Origin: Luscinia megarhynchos
Lineage: Eukaryota; Chordata; Aves; Passeriformes; Turdidae
NCBI GenBank assembly: GCA_034336665.1
Contig: CM067568.1
Span: 15,471,983-15,535,982, forward strand
Length of the DNA stretch: 64,000 bases
Reading direction: 5' to 3'
Part shown: positions 25,131 through 36,100 of the stretch, piece by piece
How positions within the stretch are numbered: position 1 is the stretch's first letter
Layout: each line of letters opens with the position of its first letter
Notes under the pieces: generated by a model
The model's input: the letters and a program-made list of their open reading frames with translations, nothing else
Told to the model about the DNA's origin: nothing
The model's database searches: none
Made by a program: the position numbers and the translations under genes

Positions 25131-26193
25131 AGGAAGGGCGCCGGAGGTTACCTATGTCACCAAGGTGAACGCGTATTTCCACAGTGTCAAGCCGCCCAGG
25201 GCTAAGACTCCCACACCAAACCCGACCCAAGGAACTGCCAGCCATGAAGACACAAGGCCTACCTCCCCAGCACCTCAAACAAGCAGCTCTGAACCACCGC
25301 CAGAGCAGACACCCACCTCACTTAAGGACAGCAAGGTGACTCCCCCCTCACCAAAACCTCCCTTCCTTCCTGCTGCCGAGACAGAGCCTCCTGATCAAGC
25401 TCCCAAGCCTGCTCCTACTGAAAAGCCCAGCACCTCTGATGCCCACACCAATAAGCCTACAGCCCATGGCAGTGACACAGAAATATCCAGATCCAAGACG
25501 CCTCCTGAATTACCCAAGCAAGACAGAGACACCCTAAACCCATCAACATCCAGTGCACCCTGGAGGCAAGCACGCTCAGCAACAGCGACTCCAGCACAAG
25601 CTGATGGCACCAGCTCCACCTCCACAGACACCAAGGCAGGACACGTCCCTGAACATCCCCAGATGACTCCCAGCTCACCCAACAGCAGCTGTCCCCCCAA
25701 GGCTGAGCCAACACCACCGTCAGTAGAAGCACCAAGACCTCCTGGAGCCAGTGCCTGGCATCGCCTCAAGAAGCACTTGATGGTGCAGCCAGAAGCAACC
25801 AACTTCCCAGAGGCCAAGCCAGAAAAGCTGGGACAGGAGGAAGGGAATAAAGAGGATGCTGCTCAAGCAGTCATCAAGCAAGACTGCACACTGGTTAAAT
25901 CGAAAGCCACGAGGATGTGGGATGCCATTTTATACCAGGTGGCACTCACCAAGGAGAAGAAGCAACGAGCAGAAGAGAAGAAGCCACAGAAGGAAGAGAG
26001 CATCTTTCTTCCCCGCCGCTTACCCATCCTCCTCCACAAGCCGCGCTTTGACGCGCGGAAGCTGAAGGAACTGGCTGCCAAACCCATGACAAAGATCAGC
26101 ACCGTGTTCGAGGTGAGCCGCTTCCGACCCCGAGGGGCCGAGGAGCGCAGCAAGAGCTTCAACAGAACGGCCTCAGGATGGTCGGTCAACTGA
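25129..26193 (+). CDS. PRR33: Proline-rich protein 33, C-terminal part (continues in a shifted frame)
   Basis: Reading from AAA at 25129 gives K-G-R-A-P-E-V-T-Y-V-T-K-V-N-A-Y-F-H-S-V, then a long Pro/Thr/Ser-rich, probably disordered region. The charged C-terminus contains WDAILYQVALTKEKKQRAEE and ends at TGA 26191-26193 (about 354 residues). The C-terminal 100 residues have clean codon use and defined secondary-structure potential, so this is real coding sequence. It is in a different frame from the upstream half; ignoring the single T at 25128 would make the two continuous (about 542 residues). A start at GTG 25165 is unlikely, because meaningful sequence precedes it. No plausible intron explains the shift: the GTAAAG donor-like site at the break has no acceptor that keeps a frame open. 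Confidence 0.78.
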   Translation, partial: KGRAPEVTYVTKVNAYFHSVKPPRAKTPTPNPTQGTASHEDTRPTSPAPQTSSSEPPPEQTPTSLKDSKVTPPSPKPPFLPAAETEPPDQAPKPAPTEKPSTSDAHTNKPTAHGSDTEISRSKTPPELPKQDRDTLNPSTSSAPWRQARSATATPAQADGTSSTSTDTKAGHVPEHPQMTPSSPNSSCPPKAEPTPPSVEAPRPPGASAWHRLKKHLMVQPEATNFPEAKPEKLGQEEGNKEDAAQAVIKQDCTLVKSKATRMWDAILYQVALTKEKKQRAEEKKPQKEESIFLPRRLPILLHKPRFDARKLKELAAKPMTKISTVFEVSRFRPRGAEERSKSFNRTASGWSVN

Positions 26194-26270
26194 GGCCAGG
26201 CTGCTCCGCGCCTCTGCGGGGGCACCAGCCACCCAGTTTACAGCCAAGTGTAAGGGAGAAAAGGAAAGTA

Positions 26271-26276
26271 AATAAA
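26271..26276 (+). terminator. PRR33: Polyadenylation signal AATAAA for PRR33
   Basis: A canonical AATAAA lies 78 bases after the PRR33 stop codon, implying a very short 3' untranslated region. A second plus-strand AATAAA (29197-29202) could serve a longer form. Confidence 0.7.
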
Positions 26277-26279
26277 AGC

Positions 26280-29200
26280 CCCTCCAAGCCAGCAGCCCCA
26301 TGCTGCAGGTTTAAGGGTTACTCTCCATACATTCAAAAGCTCAAATGCATAACTACCATGTCCACAGGTCACAGGAAAACAAACATGCTTGTTTTTAAAA
26401 GTCAACAACAATCACTGCAGGATGCAGTAAGAGAGTGAAGGCACATAGTGAAGAGGACAAGCTGCCTATAGAAGAAAGATCAGTTTAGAGCAAGATAAAG
26501 GAATTGGAATTTTTTTGTTGCATTTATCTAAAGACAGAGATAGATCCCAGGAACAGCAGCAGTTGCAGATGAGATAAAGGAATCTGGGTTGCTCCACATC
26601 TCTAGGGAACTTAGAAACCAAACTCAGAGGGGATACACGTAATCACTATCTTCTCTACACAAAGTGTACCCCATGCCCATTTGCTGAGAACAAAGTGGAA
26701 AATCATCCTTCCACTCAAAGCACAGACAAGAGAGTAAGATATCCTGTTCTCACCAAGCAGCTCCTCTGCCTAGCAAAATGGGCATCATCTGACATCCTCC
26801 TAGGCCAGTCTACTAAATAATAATGCAAAGAAGAATAACTTTGTTTCAGTAATCAAGTTCTGTTATGTATTTTACCATGTTTTCTCCACAACAGCTGATG
26901 GCTAATGTTTCCACAATAACCAACAAGACCCTGCTTTAGCATGTGGGTATCCAATTTGGTATTTTACAAGGTGCTGGTTTCTGAGGGGTTCTGCTAACCA
27001 CATGGAGTCTCATTTTCAGGGCAAACATCATGACAGTTGCACACCTGCTTGTCCCTGATGTCCTGAAAAAAAGGCATTTAAAGGAAAATTCCCAACACTG
27101 CCCACCCACAGACAACTGGGCTTTCCAGAATTACCCTTTGCAACTCCACTGCCAGCAGGCTTGTGAGCATGAAAGCTGGGAGATGGGTTATTTCTGTTTC
27201 ACAAGAGACTTGGTCACATGCTGGGGTATTCCTATACAGCTAATATAGGAGTGCTATGTTTAGTCCAAATAGAATATAAAGAGCTGCCTACAGAGTTTCC
27301 TTTTCCATGTACAGAGGATATGGAACTGACCAACAGTTCCTCAAGCCATACTGCAAACAGACTTAGAAACAAAACAAAGAGCCCCTTTTGCCTTTTTTTG
27401 AAGTCTTCCTGTTTTGCAGTGATGCTATAAGAGCAGTTCATTTAGCAAATTTTCAATTAAGTTTTCACTTTACCACTCTTATCTCTATTCTGTAACCCCT
27501 TCCCTACTTGAAACACAAAAATCAAGTAGGAAGAATAACCCAATTATCTAAAGTGGGGATTTCTTCAAACCCCCAGTTTTCAAAGAAAAAGGTAAAAAGA
27601 GGTTGGAAATGTGTCAATCACAAGTGAATCCTAGGTAAGCCTCTGCAGGAAAACTTAGCATTGCTGCAAGAGAAGGCTACAGAAAAACATCCATGTACCA
27701 GCACAAAAAAAAAAAAGTATCAAGAGTGCAGCATAAAACACATAATGCAGATAAAGGCAACCTTACCAGAGAGTAATAAATGGCACCTTACTGCAGCACA
27801 GCCAGATGGATGCCTCTGCACAAAGGTCTCTATGCACAAGAGCCACAGCACTGGCATGAGGCAGAGCAGCCAACATCAATTACATTTGGGAGACTAAGTC
27901 AAGGTGGTTTAGGAAGCCCTTGTGCTTTAAAACAGCTGTTGTCCTGCACCAAGAACAACCACCCAGAGCAAACCAGCAACTCCCACCTCAGGCTTTTGCA
28001 CCTGCTAGGCTTCCAATCAGCCTGCATTCACAGCCAGCCCCACTGCACACGGATGAAGGATGGGGAAATGCTGCTGGGGAGAGCAATTCCCACAAGAAGG
28101 AAGGAGACCGCAGAAGTTAGAGCTAGGTGCTTAGTTTAGCCCTTTTACCCCAAAAGCAAAGGGCAGAGGCACGCAGCAAGCATGGCAAGTCCTGCAGAGA
28201 CAGACCCTGGAGAGTATCAGACTGTAGGGATTCAGAATTCAGAATCTGCCTACTTTTCAATGCCAGATGGCATCAGGCAGCTGCTAAGAAGCCCAAACTG
28301 ACACTTACAGAAGAAATACCTTATTCCACACCTGTGTTTAAGCAACTAGAAAGCTGTTAAGGTGGTGTAAAGCAAGTGACAGAGTGACAGGGGTGAGCCA
28401 GAAGGGTTTGGGAGCAAGAAGGCCATGACAGTGATCCAGCAGTAGGGAAAAAGGACGAGCATAGTTCAAGGTGGTGCAGAGGAGCTGGGAGCTCACAGCA
28501 TATAAACAGACAGCTAAGAACATAAGAACAGAAATAAGCTCCTCCAGCTATCACAGCCATTTTGCTATTCACAGCAGAAAAAACCCCAATGCTTCCATAT
28601 GAACAAACTCAGAGAACAACAGTGCTGTGCCATGGCTGCTTGGAGCGCTGCATGGATCCTTGAGGACATCCTGTGTCAGTGCCTTGCCTTTCAGGAAAGG
28701 ATGCTGGACAAAAACCAGAGCCAAAGGCACTTTCATTTGAGCAGCTTACAGAAACTCATGTGGGGCAAACAACACCTGCTGACAACCTAGCAAAACCTGT
28801 TTGCTGTAGAGAGCTGAAGCTCAGTAGGTTCTCATTTGGTGCACTGAAAGACTTCGGGAGAAAGAGGAGACTGATCAAAGGGGAGACCTTATAATATGTT
28901 TCTCAAAGTCACAGGCAGAGAAGCAAGCTAAGGATGCAAGCTCTGTGGACTAAACATAGCTTCAGGCAGTCTTGGGCTTGTCGTGCTGCCCATCTCAAAG
29001 TAGCATTCAAAAGGGCGGCTCCTCTAAATGGGCACTACAAAAGGAAAAAAGCCTAAACAAACAAAACAATATGCAACACTCAGAAGCCAGCTCCTTAAGG
29101 GTGGGAGGGAGGGGAAATAAGGAACACAGGCCCCAGAAGAATTCAGAAACAAAAGGTGTTTTGTAGCAGGCAGAGCTATTTTAACCTTGGCAATGAAATA

Positions 29201-30080
29201 AAGCTTCTTTTTTACAGTAGGAAAAAAAAAGAGAATGTGCTTGTTTTCACCCTCAACTTCCTCTCCACTCATTGTGCCAGATGCTGCCCAGTTGGATCCA
29301 ACCAGTTATCACCTCCCTCTATGCCATTCCTCCTTATTACCACAACCCTCTACTATCATCCACTCAAGATAACACCAGGGTATCTATGAGCATACGCACA
29401 ATAGGAACATGAGATTCAAAGACCATTTCAAGAGAGCACAGAGACAGCAACTCAGCTCTGTCTTCCCCTTACTGCACATCAGAGAACAGTCCTTTCTGCT
29501 CTGTTGGTCTACCCAGTACAGCAGATGTTCACATCCTTCCTGCTGCAACCTTATTACAGACTGATTCCAAGAGGTTACTGAAGTCATTAAAAGTTTTCTC
29601 CCTGATTAATTCAGTAAATCTGGGAATTGGACCCCAGAAACATTTGAATTTCAGAAGTGCATCAGCCCCATTCTCAGCCAGAATAACCTCCAGCTATCTA
29701 CTCCTTGGGACTTGAGAGAGCATAAGGAAAGACAGCAGATAGAGACCATTCCTTTGAACTAGCAAAGGCAAACACATCCTCACCCAAACAGCAGTAGCTC
29801 AGGGACTTGCCCTGCAGATTCAGCTAACAGAGGTATGCAGCTTCCTAGCAGCATCAGAAAGGCAGAGACCAAAACAAACCCCTGCTGTGTACCCACTCCA
29901 TCCCAGCCCAGACAGTCAGGCCCAGAAGCAAGGCTCCAGCTGTTCCTATAGAGCACCTTCCAACTCACCCCAAGTGCTGCTGGCAGAAAGAACCCCAGCA
30001 TCCTGCCAGAACAGCCCAGGAGTTTGTTATACAGAGCAGAGTCACATCCCACCTACCTGGTTAATGAGTTCTCCAGACAT
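26280..30080. other. Convergent interval between PRR33 and LSP1, including the LSP1 3' untranslated region
   Basis: No coding signal was found. The LSP1 transcript must end somewhere here, since it runs leftwards from its stop at 30082. By eye I found no canonical AATAAA or ATTAAA on the minus strand in this interval, so the 3' end cannot be placed. A poly-A-like run is at 27706-27717 and another at 29222-29230. Confidence 0.55.
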
Positions 30081-30081
30081 G

Positions 30082-30171
30082 CTATTGCTCTGCAGCATCA
30101 TCTATCAACACCTTCTTGTACTGGCCATGGCCTGTTGCAACAAACTTATACTTTTTGCCAGAAGGAACGGA
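30082..30171 (-). CDS. LSP1: LSP1 exon 10 (coding part) with stop codon
   Basis: The exon encodes SVPSGKKYKFVATGHGQYKK then VLIDDAAEQ and TAG (30082-30084). The YKFVATGHG(K/Q)Y motif is the signature C-terminus of LSP1. The acceptor GTTCAG has a long pyrimidine tract. Confidence 0.96.
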   Translation of the reverse strand, partial: SVPSGKKYKFVATGHGQYKKVLIDDAAEQ

Positions 30172-33100
30172 CTGAACAGGAGAGAAAGGAAAAGCCAAAG
30201 TCAGAATTTTTCTCCATTAAATAGGCAGTCAAAAATCAAATAACTGAAGCCAGAGTAGCACATAAATTGCCTTTAATCCCAGAGGGCCTGGAGACAGCCC
30301 ATTCTGTACTGCCTTCTTGCCTCCTTCACACAAACTCTCTGCACAGATCCATCTCCACCTTCTATATGCACAAGGCAACACAACAAGAACAGGATATGCA
30401 ATAGGAAAGAAGATGCACTGCATGCATTGTGAGGGAGGGCTCATCTAAGAGCCCAGACCCCCAAGCCAGGGTTGCTTTTACCCATGGCAAGAGATTGTGG
30501 GATTTACCAGATACTGGCAGTTTCAACACTGGGACTGACAAGATACTTTGATCTTCCTCTTTCAGCCTAGACAGTTTGAGCAGTAGCTGCTTGCTGCATT
30601 TTAGAAGACATTTCCACAAACATTCCCACAAAACCCCAGATCCATCTGCAAGTGATACTGTCTGAGGTTCAGCTCCACTTAGTTTTGCACGTTTTGTTTA
30701 CTCTCAGTGCCAAAAAGCATAGCAAGAGCAAAATTACTCAAATTTACAACTCCATTTCAGCCTAGAAGGCTGGGATTCCCAGCTCATGGGCTGAGAAAAC
30801 AACATGCTATTCAAGAGACCTTTCAGAATTACTGGATATAAAAGTATTTTTGCCCCCACTTTCACTAGAGCTGAACCAATAGCAACTCACTGTTAGAAAA
30901 AGCTCTTAAGCATGCAATTGCATTGATAGATAAAGGCAGCCCTTGTCCCTACAGAGTATCATCTTCTCAATACTTCCAACCATCCATCAGCTCTTTTCTT
31001 TTTCAGCAGAGCAAGTGCTCTCACAACCACAGATACCAACTCACCTTGATACTGCTCTCAGGTTTGGGACTCCCCTTCTGTTCCCAGAGACTTCTTTTAC
31101 TCACAATGTCTCCAGCCACGATATCCTGAGAAAATGATGTTTTCATTACCCTTCAGTGCTAATGCTGCAGAACGTGTCTTTGTTCACATCCATTTCCAAC
31201 CCACACATCTGACCTCTTTTTTTAATTTATAATATCACATCATCTGACCTATAACAGCTGCTGCTAAAACCCATGACTATGAAAACATCTTCCTGTTCCC
31301 AGTATATTCTATGTTTTCCTATCATTCTTCCACAAGAGTCTGAATTATGTCCAAGATGTTTATTTCCTTAAGTTCATTAACTATTTAGGACATGTAAACA
31401 TCAAGGCCTCTTCACCATAAGGAATTCTGCTCTCATAAAAACAGATTTGCAACCAATGTGTTACAGAACCAGCCTCACCCACAACATCCAGAAAGTGCAA
31501 TCACTGAGAGCAATACATAATTCTCTCTGCATTTTCCAAGTTTAAAACATTTATCACTTTTGTACTAGATGCAACTTCATGCCCGACAACTGGAGCTCAG
31601 CCCAAGCCCCTGTAGGAGACACATGCATTCTCCCCACTAGCTGATTTTATTCCCACTTCAAATCAGAGCCTTAACCAGCAACACAGAGGTTTTCTTGGAT
31701 GTAACACCAAGGAACAACTGGGGACCCTATCAGAAAAATTTAATCTCCAAGGTGCAAAGCCTTACAAAGTGATGGAAGACCTCTAACATAGATGCCTTTG
31801 GAGCTTGTGGGCACCACAAACAAGATGTACCAACAGGATAAACAAGGACAATGCATGTTGTGCCCAGGGACCAGTCCCTGCCTCCAGCACAAGCAAGGCA
31901 AGTCCTCTAAGGGCTGTACCTTACAGGGTGAGGGCTTCACAGCAGATTGAGCTGTCACCTCCCCAGTCTCCCAGAGGCTCTTTGTGCTGGCTACCATCAT
32001 GCTCGTGGTGGGAAGGTCAAGAGAGGGCTGCCGGACAGGTTTTGGAGCCTTTGTGGAGGTCTGGAAAATAAACAGACAGACTGCCATCAGAGTGTGTCTC
32101 TTGATTATTTCTTTATAACCCTGGAAGGTCCTTGGAGATAAGGGGTTGTAAAAGGAGACTTGTAGAGTAGTTCCTGTCAGGTACTCCCACTTTTTAAGCA
32201 GAGAACATGAAAAAACAAGCATGGGACAGCTTGTTAACGAAACCTACCTCATGCTGTGGAGGGACATAGAGACAGGAGCAAGGAGTGCTCCCATCCCAGG
32301 GAAGACACTTTAGTTGTCATCTCAGATGGTAAAGTTAAGAGGCATGTTTTGAGAGGAAAGAGGGCTGCTGGGAGAGTGGGGGCAGAGACAACACAGCAAC
32401 CCACCTCAATAGCCTGTGTGTACTGCTCCAGCCTGTCATCAATCTTCGACACGGGGAGAGGAGGCTGACTCTTCTTCACGCTGTTACTGCAGAACAGAGA
32501 GGGGGATTGAGGTGCTCCCCCAGTGCCAAGGCAGAAGGGAAGGCTTTGTGGGCCACAGACAGCCTGTCACTCCTGCCCTTCCCCACAGCAGGAGCTGCTG
32601 ACAATGTCCATTTGCAGCAAGTGACCTGCCCTACCCTGAGGCCAACCCCAGAAATACCTTTTCTGTATTGAGCGGTTCAGCGACTCGGTCCTGTCTGTGA
32701 TCTGAAAGGGAGAAAGAAAACAAAGATACAGCTTTTGTCCGTGCACCTCAGCTGGATGCAGGCCAACTTAGCTGACCATTTCTTGGCCCTGATCTCTCAC
32801 CCATATTTTGGTTAGAAACCCCTCAGTCAGCCCCCATGTTCCCCTACTGATAAGAGGGACAGGGAGCATCCCCTTTCTTCCTTCTTTCCAAGCAGGAAGA
32901 GAATCCCAAACCAATTTCAGGGGTAAACCAGCAATGTGTAAGTTGACAGCTGAAATATCAACCAAGACCATTTTCTCTACTCCCTCTGGTGAAGGTCTCT
33001 CTCAGACCTTTGGTTTCCTAGCCAGACACAAACAGGGAAATGGCAAGTACAGAAAGACAAGGGGGAAAACTAGAGGCCACATTTGCAGAAGAGAAGCCAA

Positions 33101-36100
33101 GCATGGGAGCAGCACAGGCATGAGGTAGGTCAACTTATTCACACCAGGATAGCACACAGGGCAAATCAGCACATGAAGCCACCTGTGAGGCAGTTCTTCA
33201 TGTCAAGCCATCAGGAAAGAGTTTTGCAGCAGAGGCTCCTGAGCAATAACTCTTTGGCTAAGGCAGGAAGGCAAGCAAACACTTCACAACCACTGCAGGA
33301 AAGGGAAGCTGAAATGTTGCTAAACCTTGTGACTCTTTCATGCCCCAATAAACAAGCATACAGAGAGAAAAATCACCTTGAAGCCAAAGGGGGGCTTTCT
33401 TAACACCGGCTCCCACAGAGTCAAGGAGCAGCAACCAAGCAAAAAGGAGCCTTCTCCCCCTGTTAAACTGCTGCCTGTGCCACAGGAAACATCACCTACC
33501 AAGTTAGCAGATAAAAAACAGCACTAAATGATCCTTTAAGATGCTTTCAGGATGCTGGTGCTAAATTTTAGCTAAACAGAAGGCAAGACAGTGTCACATG
33601 GAGGACACATTTACCAGCTGTGCCCAAGAGCACGAGCCCCATTAGAGAACAACCACACAGTGCAGCCCTGGCTAACAGAGATGACCTGGGGAGAGTCACT
33701 CTGCAGGGTCCCCCACAGCAGCAGCACAGAAGCCCATCAGCCAGCTCTGTCTGCTGGGCAGGCTTTCTGCCTGCTGTCAGCTCACTCCTTTCCTTCTGCA
33801 GGAGCTGCTGCCTGCCCCTGAGCCGTGACTCCAGACTTAACCTTGCTCATGGATGGGCAGGCCTGGACAGGGCACAGCACCAGCCTGAAAGGAGAATCTG
33901 GCAGATCTTTGCCTCAGCTTCCCAAACACAAGTAGATGTTAATAGGAAAAAGCCTTGCCAGCACTGCTAGGGAGATGGTGTGCAGGTGCAAACCATACAC
34001 AGGCACTTCTGAAAGGCCATGAACAAGCATCAGGTTAAACACAGAGGGGCCTAGAAAAAGCTCTAAGTGACAACGTCTGACAGTCTAGGCAGGAACAAAC
34101 TTTCACTGTGCAATCTGGAGCCACCTCTCCCCACTTCTGGAATTTCCTTGCAGTGAGAATTGTGCATTTCCTTGGTCCCAAGCACCTTCTGAAGGCCTAA
34201 AGAAACCACAGCTGCTCATTCAGCCAGTCTCAAAACTCAGAGCTCATAAGCAGCCTGTGATAAAACAGGACTGGCAGAAGACTTCCCCCTTGCCTCCATA
34301 CACCCCTGCTTCAGCCACAGTGGCCCTCTGAACCCCAAATAACACCCCATCCCCCTATAACCCAACCTCAGCCTGCCCCAAGTGTGTACCCAGCCTCCAC
34401 CTGCCACATCTGGCAGGGAACACACCACTGACTGCAGATGCTTTTGTCTTTCCACTACAAGCAGGGCTTCTGCTGAGCTTCCTGTGCCAAAACACCTTCT
34501 TGGTGGCCAGTGTGTTCACAGAGCCCAGCTAGCTGGGGTGTAAAGATCACTCTTCCTTTGGAAAGGTTCCAAACTCAGATTTTTCCTGAACAGTTTTACA
34601 TCCAGCTTGGTGTGCCAGCAAGCTCTGACATAACCATTATAAAACAGACTGTATTTCCAAACCTTTCCCTGGGCTAATCCTAGAAGCAGCAGTTAAGCTG
34701 AGGTCAAGAAGATATGTGCATTTTGGGGTTGTAAAGAGAGAAGTTTCATCATATAGAAGTTGCTGAGAGCATTTTCCCCATTTTCCCACCAGTTCCACTT
34801 CAGGAATATACTTTGGCTACTTCCACACCCTTTTCAAACCTGGCATTAGCACCCAGCCTACATCCACATCCACTATGTCTCTCCTCTTTTCATTTGACTA
34901 TAAAACGGATTCTCCACTAAGAGCAAGAATCTGATGGCTGTAGATGACGAAACCTTCCTCTTGCCATCTATTTACTGATGCAAAAGGAAGTACTCATGCA
35001 ATCATGCTCAGTCAGGAAATATTGAGTAAGGCACAAATAGCACAAAACTAAATTTTTTTAAAAAAATCAAAGGTAGTTCTAACAGCAGATTAACAGGCTA
35101 CACAGACTCCTCACCAACTCCCTCACTGCTACAATTAAAAAGGTGAAGGCTTACAAAGACAAAAAATCCCATTCAGTACAGAAACACTTATCAGTATCTA
35201 TTGTATTTAAAAGCACACACAGAAGTGAGGATTTGTAGCAAATGCAATACAAGTCATAAGATGCAATTCAAGTGGTGTTAATAATGGAAGTTTCACAAGA
35301 GCATCAGTGCAGACAGATGTGATTGGGAAGGACACAATGCTTCAGAGAACAGAAATCCCCACTTGTTTAAACAACTGAAGTCATACATTTTGTTCTGAGA
35401 AATACCACTGTTTCAGTTATTGGGTTTTCCCCCTTTGGAAGGGAAATTTCATTAAGTTCTTGTGAATTTTGTTGAAGACTACACAAGTTGAAAGCACAGG
35501 CATCTCAGTATCACCATATTCCCTGGAGCCCTCAATGAACTTTAGACTTTTAGAGTGATTTCCACAGCCTCCAACAGCTCAAGCAGGCAAAGTGGGAGGA
35601 GAGGAGGGGCTGACAGCCATAAAAGATGAAGCAAATTGCTCAAGTGGTTTGTCTCAGCTTGTAGCAGGACAGATAACGGGATTCACACCCCACATCACTA
35701 AGACCGGGTAATCTTTCCTCATCATTAGTTGGGTCCTCTGTCATGCACCCAGAGGGGCCCCAGGAACACAAACCTTTGTGGAGCACACTGCAGTGTGGTC
35801 AGGGCACAGCTCCTCCTCTTCCAGGCTGGCAATGCTTGGGGCCTTCTGGCGTTTCTCTGGTGTTTCTTCTTCCTTCTCTCCATCATTTCGCCTTCTCTTC
35901 TTTTCCTGAGTGCAGAAAAAGAACAAGCCAGGAAGTGAGTTGGTCAAACTGCTTACTATGCAGCAACAGTGATTCTTCCCTGTCTCCCAGGCTTCCTGCT
36001 TTACACTAAATAAACACAAAAGCACAGAAACTTTGAGTTAACATTATCTAATTTGGAAGCATTCAGGAAGAAGCTCGTATGTCATTTGGGAGGGAGAGCA

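Noticed and set aside
25165..26193. Independent gene starting at GTG 25165.
   Set aside because: Sensible coding sequence in the same frame extends upstream to 25129 and abuts the end of the first PRR33 frame, so it is the second half of one gene.
35041..35068. T7A7 symmetric run near 35.05 kb as a palindrome.
   Set aside because: Homopolymer runs of this size are common low-complexity sequence.
32702..35773. An extra LSP1 exon between exons 5 and 6, to match the SPPLSP region of the human protein.
   Set aside because: Exons 5 and 6 join in phase 0 to give CSTK-ITDRTES, aligning directly with human TTK-LIDRTES; no additional exon is needed or seen.
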